Part shown: one piece after another, positions 1 to 11,060 of the stretch | How positions within the stretch are numbered: position 1 is the stretch's first letter | Layout: each line of letters opens with the position of its first letter | Source of the DNA: Stomorhina lunata | Lineage: Eukaryota; Arthropoda; Insecta; Diptera; Rhiniidae | NCBI GenBank assembly: GCA_933228675.1 | Contig: OW121742.1 | Location: forward strand, 110,475,601 to 110,539,600 | DNA: 64,000 nt | Direction of reading: 5' to 3' | Made by a program: the position numbers and the translations under genes | Notes under the pieces: generated by a model | What the model saw: the letters and a program-made list of their open reading frames with translations, nothing else | Told to the model about the DNA's origin: nothing | The model's database searches: none

Positions 1-500
1 GCGGACTACATATTCTATAAGACGACAAAATTTGTAGGGAGTTTTAGTGAAAGATAGGACATTAAAGGGAGGGATTGTGGCCTAAAAGAACTGAGTTAAG
101 ATGACCTGAATATAATAGGATTCATATGACACTAAAGGAAGAGATTGTGATCCAAACGGCCTTAATCTAATAGGTCTACAATAATTTGAGTCAGGGTCAA
201 ATGAATGGCGGACTACATATTCTATAAGACGACAAAATTTGTAGGGAGTTTTAGTGAAAGATAGGACATTAATAGGAGGGATTGTGGCCTAAAAGAACTG
301 AGTTAAGATGACCTGAATATAAAAGGATTTATATGACACCGAAGGGAAAGATTGTGATCCAAATATCTTTATATAATAGGTCTATAATGGTTTGGACCAG
401 GATCAAATGAATTGCGGACTACATATTCTAAAAGTTGTCATCTTTTGGAGGGAGGGAGCTGAATATAAAAGGATTTTTATGACACTTAAGGAAGACATTG
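1..500. repeat. ~207-bp tandem repeat, about 2.4 copies
   Basis: A block starting GCGGACTACATATTCTA recurs at 1, 208 and 414, giving periods of 207 and 206 bp. The first two copies are nearly identical over more than 150 bp (shared text such as GGGATTGTGGCCTAAAAGAA); the third diverges after its first 20 bases. The array runs off the left edge of the window, so its full length is unknown. No open frame of note lies in it. It precedes the kinase gene directly and may contain that gene's promoter or 5' UTR exon, which I cannot identify. Confidence 0.85.
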
Positions 501-571
501 GTCTACAATAATTTAAGTTATGAATATAAATTTTTAATCTCAAGTCTTAAACCATTTTCTCTATTTCCCAG

Positions 572-1513
572 ATGTCGGATAAACGTGTATTATGTGTGGG
601 TATGTGTGTTTTGGATATAATCCATGTATGTGCTGAATTTCCCGTCGAAGATACCGATAAACGCTGTTTGGATGGCTATTGGCAGAGGGGTGGAAATGCC
701 TCAAACAACTGCACAGTCCTAAGTAAACTAGGAGCTAAATGTGAATTCTTGGGTATGACCTCTTCGGCCCCAGCCTTTCAATTTCTTTACGAAGATTGTG
801 TGCAAAGAAATATAGAGTTAAAAAATTGTCCAAAAAAATCAATAAATCCACCATTTTCCAGTGTTATACTTGTGAAGTCTAAAGGAAGTCGTACCATAGT
901 TCATGCCAATACTGGATTTCCGATATTGAACTTTGAACATTTTCGTAATGTCAACTTGGAAGAATATACCTGGATACACTTTGAGGGTCGTAATGTCGAG
1001 GAAACCAAACAAATGATGGATATGATAGATCAATATAATAGTAAAATTAAGGGTAGAGCCATTAAAATATCTGTGGAATTGGAAAAACTGAATCAGGATT
1101 TATTTCACTTGGCCATGAGATCGCAGGTGGTATTTGTGGGCAAAGATATGGCCCAATATATGGGCTGGTCAACAGCCAAAGAGGCTGTCTTTAGTTCTCT
1201 GAAAATAATTAAGGATTTAAAGCTGAATTATCCAAATAAAACCTGGCCTTCACAATCGATTATATGTCCCTGGGGTTCGGAGTGTTCAGATGCTTTGGAT
1301 GAGGTAACGAATGAATATTTTTCTTTAAATGCTGTAGCGGTGGAGAATATTGTGGATTCTTTGGGTGCTGGTGACACCTTTGTGGCAGCTGTCATTTATG
1401 CTATGAATAATTTGGGGAAAAATTTAGAGGATGCTGTATCTTATGGCAATCGGGTGGCGGCATTTAAGATACAGCATCAAGGTTATGATTGTGTGGAAAA
1501 TTTTAAGCTTTAG
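572..1513 (+). CDS. Ketohexokinase-like pfkB family sugar kinase, 313 aa
   Basis: A single coding exon for a pfkB/ribokinase-fold carbohydrate kinase, closest in type to ketohexokinase (fructokinase), which makes fructose-1-phosphate from fructose and ATP in the cytosol. The N-terminus MSDKRVLCVGMCVLDII is the usual first strand. RGGNASNNC (about residues 39-47) is the substrate-side glycine/asparagine motif. WIHFEGRN (about 131-138) and CPWGSECSD fit the family. DSLGAGDTFVAA near residue 263 is the pfkB signature 2, with the catalytic base Asp in GAGD (about residue 268). Length matches the ~300-aa family norm. ATG at 572 is preceded immediately by a pyrimidine tract and AG (CTATTTCCCAG), so a 5' UTR exon probably splices right before the start codon. 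An AATAAA poly(A) signal lies at 1539-1544, 26 bp after the stop. Several ketohexokinase-like paralogues exist in flies, so orthology is not assigned. If the tuberin exons at 7564-8756 are intact, this gene is nested in a tuberin intron on the opposite strand. Confidence 0.9.
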   Translation: MSDKRVLCVGMCVLDIIHVCAEFPVEDTDKRCLDGYWQRGGNASNNCTVLSKLGAKCEFLGMTSSAPAFQFLYEDCVQRNIELKNCPKKSINPPFSSVILVKSKGSRTIVHANTGFPILNFEHFRNVNLEEYTWIHFEGRNVEETKQMMDMIDQYNSKIKGRAIKISVELEKLNQDLFHLAMRSQVVFVGKDMAQYMGWSTAKEAVFSSLKIIKDLKLNYPNKTWPSQSIICPWGSECSDALDEVTNEYFSLNAVAVENIVDSLGAGDTFVAAVIYAMNNLGKNLEDAVSYGNRVAAFKIQHQGYDCVENFKL

Positions 1514-1668
1514 AAAATGTTTAATTATTTTTAAGTTTAATAAAATCCAAATTTTTATAAAAAAAAAAGTAGAATTTTGTAAATTTTTCTAAGTTTTAAT
1601 TATCTAAAGCAGCGATGCCCAAAATTACTGTTCTTCTAACACTTGTGGTAGGAGTTTCTGGTGGTATA

Positions 1669-1990
1669 TATGTAAATTGTTCTTTTACTGGACATCACTG
1701 ATCTAAGGAGAATAATGTAGCGTCTCACATTGGGTTTAATAAAAATAGAATGGTAATCAATCAGCAAATTGCTCTTTTACTGGGCATCACTGATCCAAGG
1801 AGAATAATGTAGCGTCGCACATTTTGTTAAAGAATAATGGAACGTAGCACATTGGGCTAAAGAAAGAATAGAATGGTAGTCAATCAGCAAATTGTTCTTT
1901 TACTGGGCATCACTGATCTAGAGAGAATAATGGAGCGTCGAACATTGGGTTAAAGAAAAAATAGAATGGTAATCAATCAGCAACTTCCAA
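1669..1990. repeat. Short tandem repeat, about 3 degenerate copies
   Basis: The segment TTACTGG(G/A)CATCACTGATC followed by GAGAATAATG(T/G)(A/G)GCGTC and AATAGAATGGTA(A/G)TCAATCAGCAA occurs at about 1684, 1774 and 1898. The spacing is ~90 and then ~125 bp, so copies vary by internal insertions. It lies downstream of the kinase gene and has no coding potential. Confidence 0.75.
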
Positions 1991-2729
1991 ACGTATGGTC
2001 CGTTTTTTAATAAAATGGTAATGGTAGGGACATTCTAGGGAACTATAGAACATACGAGTTGACAAAACTTGAGAATCTTACAAAGACAATGATCCAGATG
2101 AACTACCATCTGTAGGAATGCCTCTGGACACTTTTAAAAACAATTTGGACTTAGTGTTTAAAAATATGTGAAGTCCAATTTAGGTTTTCCTTCTTACTAA
2201 TGACTAACTTCAGAAATATTTATCTTACTACGTATTTGAAAATTGTAAATCATAAACATAGTCAAAATTCAAATTAATTATAAGTTTTGATAACATTCGA
2301 AGGAGTATTGCAAGAAAGCAAGCTGTCGTTAAAGAAGGAGATAAGATTTCAAGCCAATTCTTTAGAATATTTAAAACAAAGATAAGACCTAATTACCAGA
2401 AAATGAATAAAAATGACAATTTGTTTAAACCAAAAACCAAAGTAATTAAGGCAAAAACAAGAAAGGGAAAAAATCGGAACTAAATACAACATAAACAAAT
2501 TTTTAACTAGGGGGACTATGATACTAAAAAGATAATGATAAAATATTGATAAAGAAAAATTCCAAAACATTTATAAACAGTTGGTGATATTTGGTAATTA
2601 GAAACAGTTGAATTTAAAGAGTTAAAGAGTTAACATTAAAAGTTTATTAACAATTTGTGTGTTCAAATTGGTCAAAAAGTGCTAGATTTATAGTTTTAAA
2701 ATATTTTTTTAATAAAAAAAAAAATCAAT
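1991..2729. other. Intergenic region, no gene seen
   Basis: AT-rich sequence between the kinase and the chitin-binding gene. The only open frames are short and lysine/phenylalanine-rich. The promoter and 5' UTR of the next gene presumably lie in its right end, but I see no convincing core promoter motif. Confidence 0.5.
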
Positions 2730-5244
2730 ATGATTCTGTGTCAAAAATTATGGATTTTGTTGAACTTTCTGGTTCTAACTCGTTTGGGAAAATCTGAAGA
2801 AATTGAGATTTCAAAGCAAGAAGTAAGTTATTAAAATTATCATTGTCTTATATACATGATAAGAAGATGATAATCGTTTTAAATACAATATAAGACACTC
2901 ATTATTGTTTTATATAAAAATAAGACGATCGTAAACGTCTTATATTCATTATAAGACGATCGTCAACGTCTTTTATACAATATAAAATAATCGTTATCGT
3001 CTTATATACAATATGAGACTATCATTATCGTCTTATAAGACGATCATTATAGTCTTAAATAAAATATAAAACTACAATTTAAGAGGATCATTGTTTTCTT
3101 ATATATAATATAAGACGATCATTATGGTCTTATATACAATGTAAGACGATCATTGTTGTCTTATATACAATATAAGACATCGTCTTATATACAATAAAAT
3201 ATGATCATTGTTGTCTTTTATACAATATAAGATGATTATCATCGTCTTAAATACAATATAAGACGATCATTATGGTCTTATATACAATATAAGACGATCA
3301 TTATTGTCTTATATATAATAAAAGACGATCATTATTGTCTTACATACAATATAAGACGATCATCATCGTCTTATATATAATATATTGTCTTATATGCAAT
3401 ATAAGATGATCATCATCGTCTTTGATTCAATATAAGACGATCATTATTGTCTTATATACAATATAAGGCGATCATCATCGTCTTATATACAATATAAGAC
3501 GATCATCATCGTCTTATATGCAATATAAGACGATCATCATAGTCTTATATACAGTATAAGACGATCATTGTCTTTTTATATTCAATATAAGACGATCATA
3601 TTCGCCTCATATACAATATAAGACAATCATCTTCGCCTTATATACAATATAAGACGATCATCATCGTCTTATATATAATATATTGTCTTATATGCAATAT
3701 AAGATGATCATCATCGTCTTTGATTCAATATAAGACGATCATTATTGTCTTATATACAATATACGGCGATCATCATCGTCTTATATACAATTAAAGACGA
3801 TCATCATCGTCTTATATGAAATATAAGACGATCATCATAGTCTTATATACAGTATAAGACGATCATTGTCTTTTTATATTCAATATAAGACGATCATATT
3901 CGCCTCATATACAATATAAGACAATCATCTTCGCCTTATATACAATATAAGACGATCATCTCGTCTTAGATTCAATTTAAGACGACCGTTGTTGTATATA
4001 CACGATCATATTCGCCTCATATACAATATAAGACAATCATCTTTGCCTTATATACAATATAATACGATCGTCTTCGTCTTATATACAATATAAGACGATC
4101 ACCATGGTCATATTTATAGCCAATACAAAAGATCATAATCGTTTTTGTACAATACAAGACGATCATTAGTCTTAAATACAATATAAAACGATCATTGTCG
4201 ATAGATGATCGATACAAGATAATCATCATCATCTTAAATGCAATATAAGACGATCTTCTTCTAATATATAAGACTTTCTTCATCAATAAATTCTTAAAGA
4301 CTTCCATCATCATCTAATATTATTACATTTATTTGTTTCAGTCCACCAATTCTGGTCAACAAAACTTATGTCAAACCCATCTTAATGGCGTCATGTTAGC
4401 CAATCCTTTGGATTGTCACAAATTCTATATATGCATCAATAAAAAGGCCTATGAATATAATTGTGATCCTGAATATCATTACGATTCCGCAACAAAAACC
4501 TGTATTAAGGGCTCCGTTTGCGCCGAATCTACTGCCGACGAAAGGCCAGCAGTTTGCCTGGAAAATAGCATTAGACCTATTCAAAGTGACTGCAATATGT
4601 TTGAGGCCTGCATACAAGGACAATATCAAAAACTACAATGTCCTGCCAATTACTATTTCGATGCTCAACATTCCATGTGTGTACCCTTTAAGTTTGATGC
4701 CCAATTCAAATGTAATTGCCTCATGCCGGAGCATACGGTCTTGGAGAATACAAATAACTGTGAAACCTATTTTGTTTGCCGTTCCAAGGTGGCCTTTTTG
4801 GAAAATTGCCCCCGGGGTCAGTATTATAATCAGAAGCTTAACAGCTGTGTTACCGATTTGGAGGGAGTGTGTTTAATGAAGCCCACTGTAAAACCTGAAG
4901 ATGAAAAGGAGAAATTAAATATTGAAAACTTAAAGTTTAAAGAAAATGATAGTATTGAAAATATGTGCTATAATTTGGGCCTACAGGGTATACATTTTGA
5001 AACCTTTCCCAAGAATTGTGATACATTTTCTATATGTATCAAGGGTCAACTGTATGATCAGAAATGCCCTCAAGGTTTTTATTACGAAAGTGAAAGAAGA
5101 TTTTGCTTAATTGATAATGAGAATAAATGTAAGTCTAAAGAAAATTTGACGATTAAAGAGGATGAAACACAGCAAAATCCCAAGCAGCTGAATTATGAAA
5201 CATTTGAACAAAGTAAATTATTTTCCAAATTTATAAAATTATAA
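2730..5244 (+). CDS. Secreted protein with four chitin-binding type-2 (peritrophin-A) domains, 2 exons, 331 aa
   Basis: Exons 2730-2822 and 4342-5244, joined in phase 0. Exon 1 starts at ATG 2730, encodes a signal peptide (MILCQKLWILLNFLVLTRLG), and ends at the consensus donor GTAAGT at 2823. Exon 2 follows the acceptor TTTGTTTCAG at 4341. The mature protein has four CBM14/ChtBD2 six-cysteine domains at about residues 41-91, 103-155, 157-208 and 240-294. Each has the usual aromatic stretch before its fifth cysteine (for example YHYDSATKTC, YYFDAQHSMC, YYNQKLNSC, FYYESERRFC). The family binds chitin in peritrophic matrix or cuticle. The tail after about 295 is charged and unstructured. AATAAA occurs at 5396-5401. 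The exon 1 assignment is my inference from the signal peptide, donor site and matching phase. The intron (2823-4341) is almost entirely satellite DNA. Confidence 0.85.
2840..4265. repeat. Intronic satellite built on the inverted motif ATAAGACGAT/ATCGTCTTAT
   Basis: About 1.4 kb of tandem units with the pattern ATAAGACGATCATCATCGTC then TTATATACAAT. ATAAGACGAT and ATCGTCTTAT are reverse complements, so each unit is a potential hairpin. A ~240-bp higher-order duplication is visible: 3365-3600 closely repeats as 3657-3905, including the odd elements TATTGTCTTATATGCAAT and TTTGATTCAATATAAGACG. It fills the only intron of the chitin-binding gene. Confidence 0.9.
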
Positions 5245-5940
5245 ATTTAAAAGAAAATATGAAAGAACCTCATCAAGTTTAAAGTTTAGTTCTAAAGATT
5301 TTTGTATCAATAAGAAATTTATAAAGATTTTTGTTTTAAAAGAGCACTTTAAAAAATGTTAAAATAATAAGAATTTCGTGAATTCTTTAGGTGTTAATAA
5401 AGAATTTTTAAACAATTTTGTATAAGTAATAAATAACTATATATTTTTTTTAATTTCATGTAGTTTTTAAGGAATTCTCTATCTACTCAATCTAATCAAT
5501 TTCGTTAACAAAAATAAGAATGTTATATTTATTAAATAAATTATAATATTGTCATTTAAAAAATCCGCTGGTTTTATTATTAATTTATAGATAATTAATT
5601 AAATAATCTTGATTCATATTTTGTTAAAAGAATTTTGATAAAGTCGATAGATAAATTATGGTAGCACATGGAGACATGCAAATGAAATATATTAAAAAAA
5701 ATTATAAATCAATAAAAATTTCAAAAGATTTTTATAACCACCAAAAAAAGAAAAGACAGTGAGATTAACATTATGTTTGTTATTCACATGATATTGGCTC
5801 AAGACCCGAAAATAATATGCATCCACAATCCTTAAGAAAGTCTCAGACGATTGAAAATAAGACGAGAAAGATGAAGAGTGAGAAAGCAATAGGAGGCTAA
5901 GAGCTTAAGGTAAGATAGAATTAAATGAGTAGATAGTAAA
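5245..5940. other. AT-rich intergenic region, no gene seen
   Basis: Contains the 3' UTR of the chitin-binding gene up to about 5420 and then AT-rich sequence. Small open frames here (for example 5692-5889 minus) have no recognisable domain. I looked for a sixth tuberin exon on the minus strand and did not find one. Confidence 0.5.
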
Positions 5941-6925
5941 AATAGTTGACGATAGGAAGAAATTTCTACAGAAAAGTTGGCGATGGGAAGACTTTTCTAT
6001 AGAAAATTTGACGATTGGAAGACGTTTCTAGAGAAAAGTTGACGATGTGAAGACGTTTCTATAGAAAAGTTGACGATGGATAGACTTTTCTATAGAAAAG
6101 TTGACGATGGAAAGACTTTTCTATTGAAAAGTTGACGATGGGAAAACTTTTCTGTAGAAAAGTTGACAATGGGAAGACTTTTCTATAGAAAAGTTCACGA
6201 TGGAAAGACTTTTCTATAAAAAAGTTGACGATGGGAAGACTTTTCTAGAGAAAAGTTGATGATGGAAAGACTTTTCTATAGAAAAGTTGACGATAAAAAG
6301 ACTTTTCTATAGAATAGTTGACGATGTGAAGACTTCTATAGAAAAGTTGACGATGGAAATACTTTTGTATAGAAAAGTTAACGATGGGAAGACTTTTCTA
6401 TAGAAAAGTTCACGATGGAAAGACTTTTCTATAAAAAAGTTGACGATGGGAAGACTTTTCTAGAGAAAAGTTGATGATGGAAAGACTTTTCTATAGAAAA
6501 GTTGACGATAAAAAGACTTTTCTATAGAATAGTTGACGATGTGAAGACTTCTATAGAAAAGTTGACGATGGAAATACTTTTGTATAGAAAAGTTGACGAT
6601 GGGAATACTTTTCTATAGAAAAGTTGACGATGGGAATACTTTTCTATAGTTGACGATGGGAAGACTTCTATAGAAAAGTTGACGATGGGAAGGCTTTTAT
6701 ATAGAAAAGTTGACGATGGAAAGACTTTTATATAGAAAAGTTGACGATGGAAAGACGTTTCTAGAGAAAGTTGACGATGGGTAGACTTTTCTATAGAAAA
6801 GTTGACGATGGGTAGACTTTTCTATAGAAAAGTTGACGATGGGTAGACTTTTCTATAGAAAAGTTGACGATGGGAAGACTTTTCTAGAGAAAAGATGACG
6901 ATGGGATGACTTTTCTATAAAAATT
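5941..6925. repeat. 31-bp minisatellite with palindromic core ACTTTTCTATAGAAAAGT
   Basis: About 31 tandem units, each carrying CTTTTCTATAGAAAAG followed by a linker TTGACGATGGGAAGA. The 18-bp core is a perfect palindrome. A ~220-bp block (about 6185-6360) is duplicated at about 6405-6580 with the same variant units, showing recent segmental amplification. The same core with a different linker forms the array at 29265-31580. Confidence 0.92.
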
Positions 6926-7563
6926 TACCGACCATTTTGAGTTCATTCTGTACTCTAAACTATCCTGGACATTCAAGCATCTATTGCGATCTACTCATGT
7001 AAATGAGCCTTAGGCAAGACATGAGTTCTTACTCTTAATAATGACTGACTCTATCATCTTGTTCTGACTTTATCATCTCGTTCTTAGGGAAGAACATTTC
7101 GTTTAATCATCCTTACCATTATAGTATTCTACAGACCGAAACAACACTCATATAAAAGGTGAAACAAGAGTAAATCCATTCCCCCGACAGCCGGTTTTAC
7201 GTACCGGAATGACCCGAGGTTTCTCGGCCAAGGGCTGTCAACTCAGCAACAACTATACAAATATTTTTTTTAACAAAAAAATATTATATACAAACATTTT
7301 TTTTAGCTTAAAAATTTGTTTAACCCCTAAATTTTATATAGAAAATTTTTTAACTCAAAAAAGACAATTTTTATAGGAAAAATTTTCTATAGAAAAAAAA
7401 TTTTGTTGGCCAAAAAATGTTCTAAAGATAATTTTTGTTAATCAAAAAATTTTCTATAAAATATTTTTTTTAACTAATTTCGTACAGAAACATTTTTTAT
7501 GCAAAAAAATTTATATACAAATTATTAAAACTAAAACTTTGATAGAAAAAAAAAGTAGCTTAC
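6926..7563. other. Intron of the minus-strand tuberin gene with a retroelement scrap
   Basis: AT-rich sequence downstream of tuberin exon 5. At 7180-7260 a higher-GC island (CCGGTTTTACGTACCGGAAT, then GGGCTGTCAACTCAGCAAC) resembles a segment at 13890-13990, so both look like remnants of one dispersed element. From 7260 to 7530 it is poly-A/T-rich low-complexity DNA. Confidence 0.5.
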
Positions 7564-8756
7564 CTTCCACGAGGAATGACAATATGGTCCAATATTAACC
7601 GTACGACATAGAGTAAAAACAAACAAAGGCAAGGGGTCACTTGGAAAAATGGTATAGCTCATAACCATTTCCAAAATGGATAGACATTGCAAACCAATAT
7701 CTTCATCCGAAACGGAACAGCTTAAATTGCAGGCATTTCTAAAATTAATAAACAAATTTATAATAAAAAAAAAAGAGTTTGTATTCACCCCTATCGCGAA
7801 TATCGTAGTGGAAATAGTGTTCCCAAAACTTTTTTTACGCTGTAAAACATATGAGAAAAAAGTTTTGGAAACAAGATTCCCATGATAGATGATATTCGCG
7901 ATATGGTTGATTAAGTAAATCACAAACTTACTGGACAATGCCAATTATAATTTCATTATCCAAATGAGCGGCATTGAATTTAATCAAATTGACCAGCATA
8001 TTTAAATAAGGACGCAAAAGATTGGCCTCGTGTATGGCCGGCAGCCACATTAGCATAAAGCGGCCAATCTAGAAAGATAGTAGAGTTATTCCTATTATAA
8101 TTAAAGATATTTACAAAAATTGCCTTTTCCTCCAAATTCTTGATATCCTTGCCATTCTCAGTTAAGGTATCCAAAAGTTCTAAACGATGCTTTAGATCCT
8201 CCGGCACTTCATGATTTTGTATGACCAAAAAGAATTGTTCACGCATATAGGTAAGACTTTTATATTGCGTATAGATAAGTCTTTTATAGAAAGTCAAAGC
8301 GGTCTGGCGACATTCGGATGACTTGGTGGGTACTAGTAAGTCCTTGGTGACATCCCAAAGTTTTATAATGGCAGTCTAAGACAACAAAAATCAGTTACTT
8401 TGGAATATAGTTAAACATAGTATGTTTTTAAGTAGCTCAAGACACTATCTTTCTATTACTGATAAAGTAAAATGCTTTTTCCACTTACCTCTTCCAGATT
8501 GTAGGACTGCAAGTGCACATCACTTAGATCTTTTAAAATTTTACATCTTTGCGCCACCGGATGCTCGGGCCTGAGTTCCCATTCAATTTCTGGTCTCAGT
8601 GACCTTTCATTAGAACCTGTTTGGAGTATATTTATATTTAAAATAAAGTTTACTTTGACTTTGTGCAACTTCCTCCCACAAACCTGGCGGATTCTTGGCA
8701 TTTTTTAGAAAAGATTTAAACTTAGACTTGGACAGTTCTTTATCTTTGGAGCTCAT
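7564..8756 (-). CDS. gig: Tuberin (TSC2, Drosophila gigas), first five coding exons, 258 aa, partial
   Basis: Tuberin is the GTPase-activating subunit of the TSC1-TSC2 complex that switches off Rheb and so restrains TORC1. Coding exons in transcript order: 8756-8684, 8616-8489, 8375-8115, 8068-7932, 7738-7564. All junctions have GT/AG and the phases agree, giving one continuous 258-aa N-terminus. Landmarks: HRLELLDTLTENGKDIKNLE (human: [21 protein letters not shown]), LVNLIKFNAAHLDNEI (human LVNLVKFNSCYLDEYI) and PSDPLPLFVFTLCRTVNI (human PAESLPLFIVTLCRTINV), ending HSSWK. Tuberins are ~1800 aa, so most of the protein including the GAP domain is missing. Exon 5 ends at a normal donor (GTAAGC), so the gene should continue to lower coordinates, but I found no further tuberin exon before position 1. 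Either the next intron exceeds 7.5 kb and contains two opposite-strand genes, or this is a truncated copy or an assembly join. Confidence 0.9.
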
Positions 8757-8968
8757 TGTTGTTCGTCTTATTTATTTCTGTATTTCGTTATTTATTTTAT
8801 TATTTATTGTTTATTTCTTGGGCAAAACTCTGCTAACAGCCGTCCAAACAAAATTTCTGCGGAAAAATCCAGCGATCAGCTGTTAAACAGCTGCCAGCAA
8901 CAATGGAAGTGTTACCAGAGGGTATTTTTGACAGCATAAGAAATTCCTAAAAGAAAAAGGGAGCTATA

Positions 8969-9112
8969 AGGGGCTGTTTACAAATTACGTAACACTCTTG
9001 GGCAGGTATAACTTTTGTTACGGTGGAGGAATTTCGTATGGGTATTTTCATTAAAATGTGTTACACATTGGGGAAGGTAAAAATTACGTTACGTAATTTG
9101 TGAACAGTTCCT
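8969..9112. mobile_element. MITE-like element, ~144 bp, imperfect terminal inverted repeats
   Basis: The left end AGGGGCTGTTTACAAATTAC continues with GTAA. The right end, read on the other strand, is AGGAACTGTTCACAAATTAC continuing with GTAA. The ~24-bp inverted repeats thus differ at about three positions. TA precedes the left end; the right flank is AA, so a TA target-site duplication is possible but not clean. No coding capacity. It lies ~210 bp upstream of the tuberin start codon. Confidence 0.75.
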
Positions 9113-9199
9113 AATATTTACAACTTTTTCATTATGATGTTACATGTATGATACATATATCTTAGATAAATCTTCATAACTTACCTTACTTAGTTGGCA

Positions 9200-10044
9200 G
9201 GACGGAGACCACATGCTGGGTATACGTCTTTGTGTGACCAAAAAATGTTTATTCTGTTGCTCCATCCCGAACTCGGTTCTGTCACGACTCTTGTTTTTCG
9301 CGTCAAATTATGTTCTTCAGCTACAAGGGCGATCTTCTAATACAAGCGAGAGCTTGAAATCGCAGAGTTGGTGGCACCCTATAAATGTTGCTCAGTTCTA
9401 TCACGAACGAGTCTTGACATGCCTTGCAAAGGAGCATGATGTTGTGCTAATTTACTATTAGGATATTTGATTCCCCTACTTATGCAAATAGACTTTGAAG
9501 AACCGGTCCGTACATAAGAGTTGTATTCCATATTTGGTCGGATATACATAGGTAGTGTAAATAGTTCAAAGATCAGAACGAATTCCTCAATATTTACATC
9601 GCCCATTAATACAGATGAAGTAACATGATGTGCCGTGTTAAAATCAACTCTATTCTCACGAGCCAAATCTAAATTTGTTGTTAAATCGCGGTTTAATGAT
9701 TCATTCATATTTTGTCTCATAGTGCCAACCTCCAAAAGGCTAAGTCTATGATTGAATGAATATGAATGGCAAATGTTACTATCATTTGTAAAAGAGTAAA
9801 TAGAATTGGAATTGGTTTGAAGTAGAAGGTCATTTATAAAGATAAGAAATGGAGTAGTAGGAGAAAGAACAGAGCCTTGCGGTAGTCCAGAATAAATCTT
9901 GAACTTGTTTGAAGAGATCCGACTAGTATAGTGTGATATCTTTGGAAGCTTGATATAAATCGAGCGTCCCTTGGGTCTTATGAATGGTCTCTTTATGGTA
10001 TCATCGGGGGATATAGTATAAGGAATTATAGAACACCAAATTAA
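9200..10044 (-). mobile_element. Fossil non-LTR retrotransposon, reverse transcriptase region
   Basis: On the minus strand a frame stays open from 10044 down to 9379 (~222 codons) without a start codon. It contains the RT motif GLPQGSVLSPTTPFLIFIND, then YSFTNDSNICHS where active elements have F/YADD. Further on come NRDLTTNLDLARENRVDFNT and YIRPNMEYNSYV, matching the C-terminal half of Jockey/CR1-type reverse transcriptases. The catalytic aspartate doublet is changed (TND for ADD), several expected stretches are deleted, and the frame breaks at 9379, so it is inactive. Residual similarity continues to about 9200 in other frames. Only the 3' half of the RT is present; no endonuclease is visible. 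Confidence 0.8.
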
Positions 10045-10448
10045 TTACCAAAGGTCCATAAAATCCTCCCAGAAGTAACAGCAAATAAGTATATTTTACT
10101 TAGGTTAATGTTCGAACTTTGGCAGATCGAGCAGAAAAGAGTTTTCTAGATAATTATCCTTATGATTTTTTAAGACTTGACAATGGCACGCTTCAACGTG
10201 CACAGTGTCATGTAAGGTGGCGCGGGAGTGGGACCATGAATTTAGAAGAACGCTTGATATTATAAGTGTGTCATGTTTTTTTTGAAACTGAACAAGGGTT
10301 TTCAGTGGTCCAGATGGTCTGACCAGACCTATAATGGAATTGTAAGTATAATTGTATAATTGTAAGTATAATTTGAAGAAGTATAGCGGTATACCTACAG
10401 GGTGGGCAAATTCGAGGTTAGGAAGTAAATTCACCACCATAGGTGGAA
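10045..10448. other. Spacer between retroelement fossil and dispersed repeat
   Basis: No gene recognised. A 126-codon minus-strand frame (10485-10105) has no domain I know and runs into the adjacent dispersed repeat, so it is probably not a gene. A local duplication of TTGTAAGTATAATT occurs at 10337-10372. Confidence 0.4.
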
Positions 10449-11060
10449 AGGGTATTATAAGTTTGTGCTGATGTATGTAACGCAAAGATATATTTGTCTT
10501 AGACCTACCTTTTAGTATACCAATAGATTTAGAATCACTTTCTGAGTCGTTTTAGCGACGTCAGTCCGTCCGTATGGCTGGACGGCTGGCTGGACCCCCA
10601 TGTAAGCCATGTAATCAAACTACAGGTCGCAATTCTAAAGATAATTTGATGAAATTTGGCACAGATAGTCGGTCCATTATTTATGGTACCTCCCATAGGT
10701 CCCACTTCCCGGAATTGATGTTTTGCCCCCAAAAATCAATATTTTTTCATGAAGTTTAAAACAAATACTGCTTATGTAAACCAAAATTGCTGTACCAAAT
10801 TTCGAATTTTAAATCGGTACACCTTTGACCATAGCTCCCATATAAAGTCTTCTTTAAAAACGCACTAAATGAGACAAAAATCACTAAAACGCTCGTAAAT
10901 CTAAAGATAATGAGAAAATAAATTTTTTTGAATACATAATTTTTGTAACAACTGTAATTAATTTGCCAAATTTCGGGATAATCGGTCCACATTTGACCCT
11001 AGCTCTCATATAAGTCCAAATGACGAAAACAACTTAAATATATAAGTTTTGAGAAAATGT
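10449..11060. mobile_element. Dispersed fly repeat with GTCY tract, mini-me-like fragment
   Basis: Begins GGGTATTATAAGTTTGTGCT and continues GATGTATGTAACGC, then a GTCCGTCCG tract (10562-10575) and CAGGTCGCAATTCTAAAGAT. This arrangement (a stereotyped start followed by a GTCY proto-microsatellite) is what I know from mini-me-type retroposons and related repeats of flies. From about 10756 it passes into units carrying GGTCCACATTTGACCCTAGC, which is the reverse complement of the repeat at 22915-23830. The family name is recalled, not searched. Confidence 0.55.

Noticed and set aside
4017..4313. 98-codon minus-strand frame over the intronic satellite
   Set aside because: Lies wholly in hairpin-forming satellite inside the chitin-binding gene's intron; composition is purely repeat-derived.
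4451..4876. 141-codon + frame overlapping the chitin-binding exon
   Set aside because: Shadow of the real frame, which carries the four cysteine-spaced domains.
5692..5889. Possible sixth tuberin exon on the minus strand
   Set aside because: The translation has none of the expected tuberin HEAT-repeat sequence following HSSWK.
10105..10485. 126-codon minus-strand frame
   Set aside because: Overlaps the start of a dispersed repeat and shows no family similarity that I can recognise.
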